Origin: JANWHZ01 sp964527385
Lineage (GTDB): Bacteria; Patescibacteriota; Saccharimonadia; Saccharimonadales; UBA4665
Length of the DNA: 5,470 bases
Assembly (NCBI GenBank): GCA_964527385.1
Contig: CAZGPZ010000070.1
Location: 1 to 5,470, forward strand
Direction: 5' to 3'
The position numbers and the translations under genes are program-made. Under the pieces are notes generated by a model that saw nothing but the letters and a program-made list of their open reading frames with translations, had not been told where the DNA came from and made no database searches. This document shows positions 1 to 5,470 of the stretch, one piece after another (positions within the stretch are counted from its first letter, which is position 1; each line of letters opens with the position of its first letter).

Positions 1-468
1 CCCAAACGCGTGGCTGGGCGAATATCCCAGTTCGCCGCCCTCGTGAATAGAGCCTGGCACCTGGGGAGAAACGTGGCTGGAAATGCCGCCAGGAAACGAA
101 AACTGCTTGAACAGCTTCTGCATGCCGAGTTCATCTTGGCTGATGCTCGGGTAGACTTCGCTGTAAGTGCCTTCCAAATACACGTTGCCGACAAGTGCCG
201 GACCGCCGTGGCCAGGACCTGAGATGTATACCATATTCAGATCGTATTTTTTGATAATCCGGTTGAGGTGGACGTAAATAAAATTTTGCCCAGGCGTAGT
301 GCCCCAGTGGCCAAGGATGAGTTGCTTGACATCGCGCATTTCCAACGGGCGTTTGAGGAGCGGGTTGTCGGACAAGTAGATCTGTCCAACCGACAAATAG
401 TTCGCGGCACGCCAGTAGGCATTCATATTCTGGAGCGTGCTCTTGTCCAGCGGTTTTCGTGTTCGCAT
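1..468 (-). CDS. xfp: Phosphoketolase (xylulose-5-P/fructose-6-P), N-terminal part; runs off the left edge
   Basis: Thiamine-diphosphate enzyme of the cytoplasm that cleaves xylulose-5-phosphate (and in many members fructose-6-phosphate) with phosphate, giving acetyl phosphate plus glyceraldehyde-3-phosphate (or erythrose-4-phosphate). The open frame from ATG at 468 runs 156 codons to the window edge without a stop; the family is about 800 residues, so only the N-terminal fifth is here. Family landmarks in order: AYWRAANYLSVGQIYL (17-32), GHWGTTPGQNFIY (53-65), YISGPGHGGPA (81-91), YLEGTYSE (97-104), FSFPGG (123-128) and the phosphoketolase signature EGGELGY (143-149). H54, H87 and H132 have the same mutual spacing as the active-site histidines H64, H97 and H142 described for bifidobacterial enzymes (known family data). 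The ATG is chosen for its Shine-Dalgarno sequence and because the conserved region begins at about residue 16. It lies 18 bases downstream of ackA, probably in one operon. An oddity is P151 in GYSPSHAFG, where I recall leucine in most homologs. Identity is secure; substrate preference cannot be read from this part. Confidence 0.96.
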   Translation of the reverse strand, partial: MRTRKPLDKSTLQNMNAYWRAANYLSVGQIYLSDNPLLKRPLEMRDVKQLILGHWGTTPGQNFIYVHLNRIIKKYDLNMVYISGPGHGGPALVGNVYLEGTYSEVYPSISQDELGMQKLFKQFSFPGGISSHVSPQVPGSIHEGGELGYSPSHAFG

Positions 469-472
469 GGCA

Positions 473-479
473 CCACCTT
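473..479 (-). promoter_or_regulatory. Ribosome binding site of xfp
   Basis: Read on the minus strand, AAGGTGG lies four bases upstream of the ATG at 468, inside the 18-base gap after the ackA stop. It is a near-consensus Shine-Dalgarno sequence and decides the xfp start. It also suggests that xfp is translated independently, though probably from the same transcript as ackA. Confidence 0.7.
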
Positions 480-486
480 TCGTTTG

Positions 487-1677
487 TTATTGCTTTTTGG
501 TGAGCATATCCACGACGGCGCCGGCGATGGTCGATGCTTCGTCCGAAGGTATAACATGTACGGCTACGTGGCTGTCGGCGGCAGAGATCACAGCGTCACC
601 ACGCAAGTTGCGCTCCTCGTCAATCTTTAGGCCAAGAAAGTCGAGGTTCGCGCACACGAGCGCCCTGATTTTCGGTGCTTTCTCACCCATCCCGCCGCTA
701 ATCACCACTGTGTCGATGCCGCCAAGCGCCGCTGCGTACGCGCCAATGGTTTTGCGGGCGTTGTAACAAAAGAGCTCAACGGCGTCTTTGGCGCGCGGGT
801 CGTGGTCCATGGACTCAAGCAGCTGCTTCATGTCGGATGAAGTCTCGGAAATACCGAGCAATCCGGAATGGAAGTTGACCATATCGCTGAACTGTTCGGG
901 CGTCATATTTTCCGTCTGTGCCAGATACAGCGGCAGGCCGGGGTCCAGGTCGCCGGAACGGGTGCTCATTGGTATGCCGGCAGACGGGGTGAAGGACATA
1001 GTCGTGTCGATAGGCTTGCCGTAGTGGAGTGCAACGAGGCTGGCACCGCTGCCGAGGTGTGCCATTACAACTCGTCCATTAGCGGCATCTTCGCCGGCAG
1101 TTTCGCGGAGCGCTTTTAATAGTGACGTGTATGACAGCCCGTGAAAGCCGTAGCGGCGTATGCCTTTGGCTTCGTAGTGCCGTGGTATCGGCAACAGGCG
1201 TGATACGTTCGGCAGATCGTGGTGGAAGGCCGTGTCAAAGCAGGCGACATGCATGACTTCTGGGTAAATATGCCGCAGCCGCTCTATTAGTTGCAACTCA
1301 AGCGGCATGTGTTCTGGGTCAAATGCGGACAAGGTACCCAGGTTGTTCACGACCTCGTCGGTTACTTGCACGGGCCCAATGTATGCCGCGCCGCCATGCA
1401 CGATGCGGTGCCCTACGGCTGCCACTGGTGCCCCAGATAATTGCTGGTTGGCCCAATCAACTAGTTTGTCGATTGCCTGGGCAAAGTCCGTGGGCGGAAG
1501 ATTTTCAGTAAAATGGTCCAGCGAGCCATAGTCGGTGACCATCATGGCTGCAGCAGCCTGGCTGATGCCAGAAATTTCTGCCGATGTTATCCGCGTGGTA
1601 GATTCCCCGCGCGCGAACAAATCGAACTTGATGCTCGAAGAACCGGCGTTGGCAGTCAGAATATAATTGCCCTGCAT
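487..1677 (-). CDS. ackA: Acetate kinase
   Basis: Cytoplasmic ASKHA-fold kinase catalysing acetyl phosphate + ADP = acetate + ATP. The length of 396 residues is normal for the family (about 400). Visible motifs: the first phosphate-binding segment NAGSSSIKF (10-18), GHRIVHGG (89-96), CFDTAFHHDLP (146-156), RRYGFHG (174-180), HLGSGASL (207-214), the second signature around MSTRSGDLDPGL (237-248), and the adenosine-binding SGGMGE (327-332). Residues matching those known from the Methanosarcina thermophila enzyme are present: N10, R91, H123, D148, H179, R240 and E380. The segment around H123 is unusual: DPEHMPLE (120-127) replaces the LAPLHNP-like sequence typical of the family. ATG at 1677 is preferred because NAGSSS must lie about ten residues from the start. 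No clear Shine-Dalgarno sequence precedes it; the leader there is A-rich. It is first in an operon with xfp, which supplies its acetyl phosphate, so the pair yields ATP without phosphotransacetylase. Some acetate kinases also accept propionate; the sequence does not settle this. Confidence 0.97.
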   Translation of the reverse strand: MQGNYILTANAGSSSIKFDLFARGESTTRITSAEISGISQAAAAMMVTDYGSLDHFTENLPPTDFAQAIDKLVDWANQQLSGAPVAAVGHRIVHGGAAYIGPVQVTDEVVNNLGTLSAFDPEHMPLELQLIERLRHIYPEVMHVACFDTAFHHDLPNVSRLLPIPRHYEAKGIRRYGFHGLSYTSLLKALRETAGEDAANGRVVMAHLGSGASLVALHYGKPIDTTMSFTPSAGIPMSTRSGDLDPGLPLYLAQTENMTPEQFSDMVNFHSGLLGISETSSDMKQLLESMDHDPRAKDAVELFCYNARKTIGAYAAALGGIDTVVISGGMGEKAPKIRALVCANLDFLGLKIDEERNLRGDAVISAADSHVAVHVIPSDEASTIAGAVVDMLTKKQ

Positions 1678-1724
1678 ATTGTTCGTTTTTTGGCCGTTAG
1701 CGGCAACCCTCGTGCATACCCATC

Positions 1725-1754
1725 ATAATACCAAACTGCGCGCTGCGCTGTCTT
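1725..1754 (-). promoter_or_regulatory. Candidate sigma70-type promoter of ackA-xfp
   Basis: Read on the minus strand, the -10 box TATTAT (1730-1725) differs from TATAAT at one position and is preceded by TGG, giving an extended -10 (TGnTATTAT). An AAGACA (1754-1749) 18 bases upstream matches the -35 consensus at four of six positions. Transcription would start near 1718, leaving an untranslated leader of about 40 bases before the ackA ATG. This is a by-eye match only. Confidence 0.5.
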
Positions 1755-1763
1755 TACGATATG

Positions 1764-1796
1764 TTGCTAGTTTTCCATGCGCAAGTGCATTATGAT
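1764..1796 (+). promoter_or_regulatory. Weak candidate promoter of the macroglobulin-like gene
   Basis: TATGAT (1791-1796) matches the -10 consensus at five of six positions, and the overlapping CATTAT (1788-1793) matches at four. TTGCTA (1764-1769) matches the -35 at four of six and sits 18 bases before CATTAT but 21 before TATGAT, so no combination is ideal. If TATGAT is used, transcription begins just before the Shine-Dalgarno at 1807, giving a very short leader and excluding the upstream ATG at 1777 as a start. The region is shared with the divergent ackA promoter. Confidence 0.3.
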
Positions 1797-1806
1797 TATG
1801 GTAAAA

Positions 1807-1813
1807 GGGGAGG
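1807..1813 (+). promoter_or_regulatory. Ribosome binding site that sets the macroglobulin gene start
   Basis: GGGGAGG lies five bases before the ATG at 1819 and is the only strong Shine-Dalgarno near the 5' end of this frame. The upstream in-frame ATGs at 1777, 1792 and 1798 have no such sequence at proper spacing. The ATG at 1814 is out of frame and touches the site. The start is therefore placed at 1819. Confidence 0.8.
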
Positions 1814-1818
1814 ATGGC

Positions 1819-4800
1819 ATGCCAGAAAACGAAGGGCAGGGTGATGATACTAGTAATGAGGCTAGCGTGGGACACACGGACGAAATGCACGGCGAGGGGC
1901 AGCAGCCAGGGACACAAGAATCAGCGCCGGAAATAGCTGGCGTAAATCCAATGACAACACCTGGGCGCCGTTCCCGCTTGCCGCGTTTCCATCCTGAAGT
2001 AGTGTTGCCGCGCGCGTTACGAACCAAGCTTGGACGTGCGGCACGCTATGTTTCGTTGGCGGGGCTTGCCGTTGTCATCGCGGCAGCCGGCACCGGCGCA
2101 TGGTGGGCATCGGCGCGCCTTGGTGTCGGGCATGCCAAGCCGGTCAGCCGTTTTACGGCCACGGCAGTGCCATTCGCCGTAGCCGGCACGACACCGGCCC
2201 GTGACGCGCAGGACGTCACGGATGGTTCCAAAATAGTCGTTGATTTCAGCCGTCCTGTCGACGCTAGCAAGCTTGACGGCGATTTCTTCGTCTCGCCACA
2301 AGTAGATGGTACGTTTTCGCAAGGGACAGGCGACAAAGAAGCGGTCTTTACTCCTGCGGTGCCATTCAGTAGCGGCACGATTGTCAAAATAATGATCCAC
2401 GGCGAGTACCAGAGCAAGGACGGCACCGTACTTGGTGCCGATTACTCGTTCGGCTTTACCATGGCTACCCCGAGCAATGCTGTGCTGTTCCAACGGAATG
2501 ATTACCAGGATATCGTCGGTTCGATAGCGTCCGGCGAGACGGCGCAATACACGTTGCAAGTCGGAGACGGGGTATCCGCGAAGGGCAAAGTTACCGTTTA
2601 TAAGTCAGATATGGCTTCTCTCCTGAACTCGATCGTGTATGTTGATAAGGCTACTTCCGATGGTTATTCATACGCAACATTCAAGGACAACCCGGTCAAT
2701 ACCGCGGCGATGCAATCGGTTCAAACGGTTGATAGCCTGAAAGACGGCGCAACCTTCAGTGTTAACCAAAGCGATGGTGTCTACGTGCTGGTTGCGACCG
2801 ACAACGGGGGGCAGGTCGGGTCGACCTGGCTCGTCGTCAGCAGCCTTGGCGTCATGGCCAGGCAAGACGATCAGCAAACAGTGCTGTCGGCGGCGATGTA
2901 TGGCTCAAGCCAGCCAGTAGATATCACCGCGACGTTTTATAGCCTGAAGGACAGTGTGCAGCAGGTCTCGCAAGCAGATGTGAATGGTACCGGCAACGTA
3001 TCGACGCCGCTTGGCGAATCTGGCGATGTTATCGTCGCGCAGACTTCAGATGGCAAACAAGCATTCGTGCCGCTGTCAATCAACTACACCCTTGCCGATA
3101 TACGCGTACAAAAAAACCTTAGCAAAAGCCACGATATCTATGGCCTGACTGACCGCCCGACGTACCAGGTTGGCGATACGGTGAAATATGCGGGATTTGT
3201 GCGAGTTGACAACGACGGGCAATATACCGTGCCAGCAGCCGGCACGACGCTGAAAATGTATACATTGGCATCATATGGCGACCATTTGTCAGACTTTACT
3301 GCGACGATTGGCGCAGGCGGGACTATCAGCGGGGAGGTGAATGTCACCAGCAAGTTCGTGCCGTCGGACGGCGCGAGCCAAAATATCCAGATCTACTACG
3401 CCGCCGCAGACCAAGACGGGGCGCCATTCGACCAGCCGATAGCGTCATTTACCGTTACCAAAAACAAACCCTCGTCTGACACGCTCCATGTTGCGTTCAG
3501 CAAGTCGTCCTACATTGCAAGCGACACGGTGGTGGCAACAATAACCGGCAAGACGAGTGCCGGCGCGCCGCTTTCGGGCGTATCAGCCACGGTCAATATA
3601 TATGCCCGCCAATACTACGAAGGCAACGAATCGCAGAACCAAGCTTCCCTTGGTTACATCGGCGAGAAGTTGAAAGGCAGCCCGATCACGGTGAAGTTGA
3701 ATGCTAGCGGGCAAGCGACGGTACCCGTGCCTGTTAGCTCGTTGCCTGCAGGCAGCAGCCAAGTCGTTACTGTCCAGGCGAATATGAACGATGGCAGCGG
3801 CAATCCCGTAGCTGGTGGCGCTGACGCCGTAGTACATGAGGGTAATGGCGTGTTGGTATTTGGAAGCGGCCGTTCGGTTGTTTCGCCAGGCAGCAACTTA
3901 GTAGCGCGCGTGTACGCGCAAACGCTTGCTGGCGCGCCGTTGGCAAATGTGCTCGTTAACTACAAGTTGCAAGCGAATACATATGATGCGGCTACGTCGT
4001 CGACGCGAACGACTACGGTTGCTAGTGGGCAGGTGACGGCTGATGCCAGCGGCTTTGCGACTATCAGTATTGAAGTAAATGCCAGCTATACGTCGTCGAC
4101 CACGTTTGACCTGAACGCCTGGACCGGCGACGCGAACAATAACAAAATCACTGCCGACAATTACTACTACATCAGTAATGGCAGCAGCGCGTATAGCGAT
4201 GTCGAGCTTACGAATATCGACGTCTCCGGATCCCCAAACGCTGTCCAAGTCGGCCATACTATGAGCTTGACCGTGACGGCGCCGTATGACATCCACGCCC
4301 TGGCGAGCCTGGAGAGAGGGCGCATACACAAGTACGAGGTGGTTGATTTCCACCAGGGTGATAACACCTATACTGTCCAAGTAACTTCGGACTTAGCGCC
4401 GTCATTCAGCTTGGTCTTCAGCTACTTCCATGATGGCTCGCCGTACACCGAAGGTGTTACATACGACGTGCCGCCGGTAAGCCAGCAGGCAACCTTGTCA
4501 CTCACATCGGATGCCAGTTCGTATGCTGCCAACAGCACGGCAAATATTACCCTTGCGGCCAAAGACTCGGATGGTAATCCGCTTGCGACTGACGTTGTAC
4601 TCGGCGTGGTTGACGCGGATGTGTACAATCTGAACAACGAAGCTACGCCGGATATGTTCAACTTCCTATTCGGTCCGCGCGAAATAACTACCAATAGTTC
4701 GTCGTCATTGACCGGTATCGGCAGCGGTGGCGGCAAGTGCGGTGGCGGCGGTTCGGACCAGCCGGACCTTTTGAACCCGCTCGGCACGACGCTTCTTTGG

Positions 4801-4941
4801 AAACCCTTGCTTTCGACGAATGCGTCAGGGATGCTCAACGCGAGCGTGAAATTACCAAAAGGCACCTGGCGTGTCTACGCATACTCCATGAGCGGCGATT
4901 CAGTAGTGGGCAGTACCGCTATAACGGTTGTGTCGAAGTAG
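1819..4941 (+). CDS. Membrane-anchored alpha-2-macroglobulin-like protein lacking the thioester domain
   Basis: Predicted extracytoplasmic protein of 1040 residues. Layout: an acidic tail (1-40); a basic stretch (48-76); one hydrophobic segment (77-99) acting as an uncleaved signal anchor with the bulk outside (no lipobox); an SbsA-type Ig-like domain (about 118-216); an MG1-like region (about 217-421, containing GVYVLVATD at 320-328); and an MG2 domain (about 427-548) with the hallmark IYGLTDRPTYQVGDTVKY (440-457). Two further beta-rich MG domains follow (about 553-675 and 676-788), then the bait-region-type domain (about 795-945, with LERGR at 831-835 and GVVDADVYNL at 929-938), a Gly-rich linker with the sole cysteine C974, and an MG7/A2M-type domain (about 985-1040) with LLWKP and LPKGTWRVYAY. 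Family members usually continue for several hundred residues with a helical thioester domain (CxEQ) and a C-terminal domain; here the protein stops after GSTAITVVSK. No frame downstream continues it. Family members trap or inhibit proteases; without the thioester, covalent trapping is not expected, so a structural, adhesive or non-covalent role is inferred. The ATG at 1819 is chosen for its Shine-Dalgarno. It stands alone on its strand. Confidence 0.88.
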   Translation: MPENEGQGDDTSNEASVGHTDEMHGEGQQPGTQESAPEIAGVNPMTTPGRRSRLPRFHPEVVLPRALRTKLGRAARYVSLAGLAVVIAAAGTGAWWASARLGVGHAKPVSRFTATAVPFAVAGTTPARDAQDVTDGSKIVVDFSRPVDASKLDGDFFVSPQVDGTFSQGTGDKEAVFTPAVPFSSGTIVKIMIHGEYQSKDGTVLGADYSFGFTMATPSNAVLFQRNDYQDIVGSIASGETAQYTLQVGDGVSAKGKVTVYKSDMASLLNSIVYVDKATSDGYSYATFKDNPVNTAAMQSVQTVDSLKDGATFSVNQSDGVYVLVATDNGGQVGSTWLVVSSLGVMARQDDQQTVLSAAMYGSSQPVDITATFYSLKDSVQQVSQADVNGTGNVSTPLGESGDVIVAQTSDGKQAFVPLSINYTLADIRVQKNLSKSHDIYGLTDRPTYQVGDTVKYAGFVRVDNDGQYTVPAAGTTLKMYTLASYGDHLSDFTATIGAGGTISGEVNVTSKFVPSDGASQNIQIYYAAADQDGAPFDQPIASFTVTKNKPSSDTLHVAFSKSSYIASDTVVATITGKTSAGAPLSGVSATVNIYARQYYEGNESQNQASLGYIGEKLKGSPITVKLNASGQATVPVPVSSLPAGSSQVVTVQANMNDGSGNPVAGGADAVVHEGNGVLVFGSGRSVVSPGSNLVARVYAQTLAGAPLANVLVNYKLQANTYDAATSSTRTTTVASGQVTADASGFATISIEVNASYTSSTTFDLNAWTGDANNNKITADNYYYISNGSSAYSDVELTNIDVSGSPNAVQVGHTMSLTVTAPYDIHALASLERGRIHKYEVVDFHQGDNTYTVQVTSDLAPSFSLVFSYFHDGSPYTEGVTYDVPPVSQQATLSLTSDASSYAANSTANITLAAKDSDGNPLATDVVLGVVDADVYNLNNEATPDMFNFLFGPREITTNSSSSLTGIGSGGGKCGGGGSDQPDLLNPLGTTLLWKPLLSTNASGMLNASVKLPKGTWRVYAYSMSGDSVVGSTAITVVSK
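4720..4755 (+). other. Gly-rich linker with the protein's only cysteine
   Basis: Residues 968-979 of the macroglobulin-like protein read GSGGGKCGGGGS. They follow a Ser-rich stretch and come just before the MG7-type domain. C974 (codon 4738-4740) is the only cysteine of the protein when the start is taken at 1819. In animal alpha-2-macroglobulins the protease-sensitive bait region lies at about this place, between the bait-region-type and MG7 domains (family knowledge). That this linker serves as bait or as an attachment point is inference. Confidence 0.6.
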
Positions 4942-5082
4942 CAAGACAAGTGATGGTCGCCGCTTTGCCTGCCGAGCCTTTAAATCCATAGCTGTCAAGC
5001 GTTCATCATGCACGTTCAGGTTCGTCTTGGCGGCAATGTACCAAGCGCCGACGAGGCTACAGCGCCTGCAGTTTATAGTGCT
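4942..5082. other. Convergent intergenic region without a clear terminator
   Basis: These 141 bases separate the stop codons of the converging macroglobulin-like and isochorismatase-like genes. I see no convincing gene, no tRNA and no hairpin followed by a T-run on either strand. The best structure is an imperfect hairpin: CGTC-TT-GGCG (5023-5032) can pair with CGCC-GACG (5046-5053), giving eight pairs with a two-base bulge and a 13-base loop. No U-tract follows it on either strand. AGCGCC also occurs twice as a short direct repeat (5044-5049 and 5061-5066). Termination here may be Rho-dependent or use this weak structure. Confidence 0.45.
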
Positions 5083-5470
5083 TTACACAAGGCTTTCTGC
5101 TAGTACTATATTGCTGCCGCCGAGACCGGATTCCAATGACCGAAGGGCGCTTTCGTGTGCTTTCTGTCCGTGCAATGTTGCGACACAGTCGCTCACGACG
5201 CTGACAGGGATGTTGAGATCAAAGATGCCCATCGCGGTAGTGAAGACGCTAATATCAGTAAATACTCCCGCTAGGTACACACGGTCGTAGTGCTTGAGGA
5301 TGGGTAACAATTCGTTGGTCAGGCATGAATAGCTGGCGCGCCAGTATGTTCGCAGGCGCAGGGGCTGGATTTCGGGGATTTCATCCGTGTCGCCAGGCGC
5401 TACAAACCGATACCAATGCAATTGGCTGTGGAACAAGCTGTCGGGATCATTGCGGAACCGGCAATGCACC
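5083..5470 (-). CDS. Isochorismatase / cysteine-hydrolase family protein, C-terminal part; runs off the right edge
   Basis: About 129 residues of a family that is normally about 180-210 long; the N-terminus with the catalytic Asp lies beyond the window. The first possible start in view (GTG at 5469) is probably an internal valine, because it leads straight into the conserved strand RFRNDPDSLFHSQLHW (residues 4-19 of the visible part). The fold's hallmark loop is VYLAGVFTDISVFTTAMGIFD, split here as VYLAGVFTD then ISVFTTAMG, followed by VSVVSDCVA and HESALRSLE. In hydrolases of this family (nicotinamidase, N-carbamoylsarcosine amidase and relatives) the loop reads GVxTDxCV, with Cys as nucleophile. 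Here that position is Ser74 (AGC, 5248-5250). The usual lysine three residues before YS appears to be Arg44 (CGC, 5338-5340) in WRASYSCL. Family membership is good; substrate unknown. It may be a pseudoenzyme or use different chemistry, as EntB/PhzD-type isochorismatases do without the cysteine. It converges with the macroglobulin-like gene and is probably not functionally linked to it. Confidence 0.85.
   Translation of the reverse strand, partial: VHCRFRNDPDSLFHSQLHWYRFVAPGDTDEIPEIQPLRLRTYWRASYSCLTNELLPILKHYDRVYLAGVFTDISVFTTAMGIFDLNIPVSVVSDCVATLHGQKAHESALRSLESGLGGSNIVLAESLV

Noticed and set aside
1685..1704. Hairpin GCCG-CTAA-CGGC next to a run of six T/A as a terminator or leader element
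   Set aside because: The stem is only four pairs. The run is A on the ackA transcript and precedes the stem on the plus strand, so neither strand gives a stem followed by a U-tract.
1777..1818. Longer N-terminus of the macroglobulin-like protein beginning at ATG 1777
   Set aside because: No Shine-Dalgarno precedes it, and the strong GGGGAGG at 1807-1813 serves the in-frame ATG at 1819. The 14 extra codons also overlap the likely promoter region.
2422..2439. Perfect inverted repeat GGCACC-GTACTT-GGTGCC
   Set aside because: It lies inside the Ig-like domain coding sequence in frame, is short, and has no site-like context; chance is the simplest explanation.
2017..2559. 180-codon open frame on the minus strand within the macroglobulin gene
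   Set aside because: Its translation is Arg/Cys-rich without recognisable motifs, and it lies opposite a well-supported domain-bearing frame; it is an antisense shadow.
4928..5290. 120-codon plus-strand frame spanning the convergent gap, checked as a possible frameshifted continuation of the macroglobulin gene
   Set aside because: It shows no thioester motif or macroglobulin-like sequence and mostly overlaps the isochorismatase-like gene in antisense.

Overview
The window holds four protein genes in three transcription blocks. It looks like bacterial chromosomal DNA with roughly balanced base composition, and nothing resembles a mobile element, CRISPR array, tRNA or rRNA. The two complete genes read with the standard code (stops TAA and TAG, no in-frame TGA). 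The organism cannot be named from this sequence alone. A fermentative bacterium with an acetate kinase-phosphoketolase operon and a large membrane-anchored macroglobulin-like surface protein fits, for example, a Saccharibacteria or other Patescibacteria lineage, but that is a low-confidence inference from gene content.

Left block, minus strand (1677 down to the left edge): ackA (acetate kinase, complete) is followed after 18 bases by xfp (phosphoketolase, first 156 residues only; the rest lies beyond the left edge). Together they encode the energy-yielding end of the phosphoketolase pathway. Xfp splits xylulose-5-phosphate and/or fructose-6-phosphate to give acetyl phosphate, and AckA turns acetyl phosphate plus ADP into acetate plus ATP.

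Middle, plus strand (1819-4941): a 1040-residue alpha-2-macroglobulin-like protein, transcribed divergently from ackA across a short region with a good minus-strand promoter candidate. It has a cytoplasmic N-terminal tail, one membrane anchor, an SbsA-type Ig-like domain and a series of macroglobulin domains. It ends right after the MG7-type (A2M) domain, so the thioester and receptor-binding parts are absent. Its only cysteine lies in a glycine-rich linker just before that last domain. This is the most unusual gene of the window.

Right block, minus strand (right edge down to 5083): the C-terminal 129 residues or so of an isochorismatase/cysteine-hydrolase-fold protein, convergent with the macroglobulin gene. 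The positions normally holding the catalytic cysteine and lysine appear to be serine and arginine, suggesting a pseudoenzyme or altered chemistry. The 141-base convergent gap shows no clear terminator.
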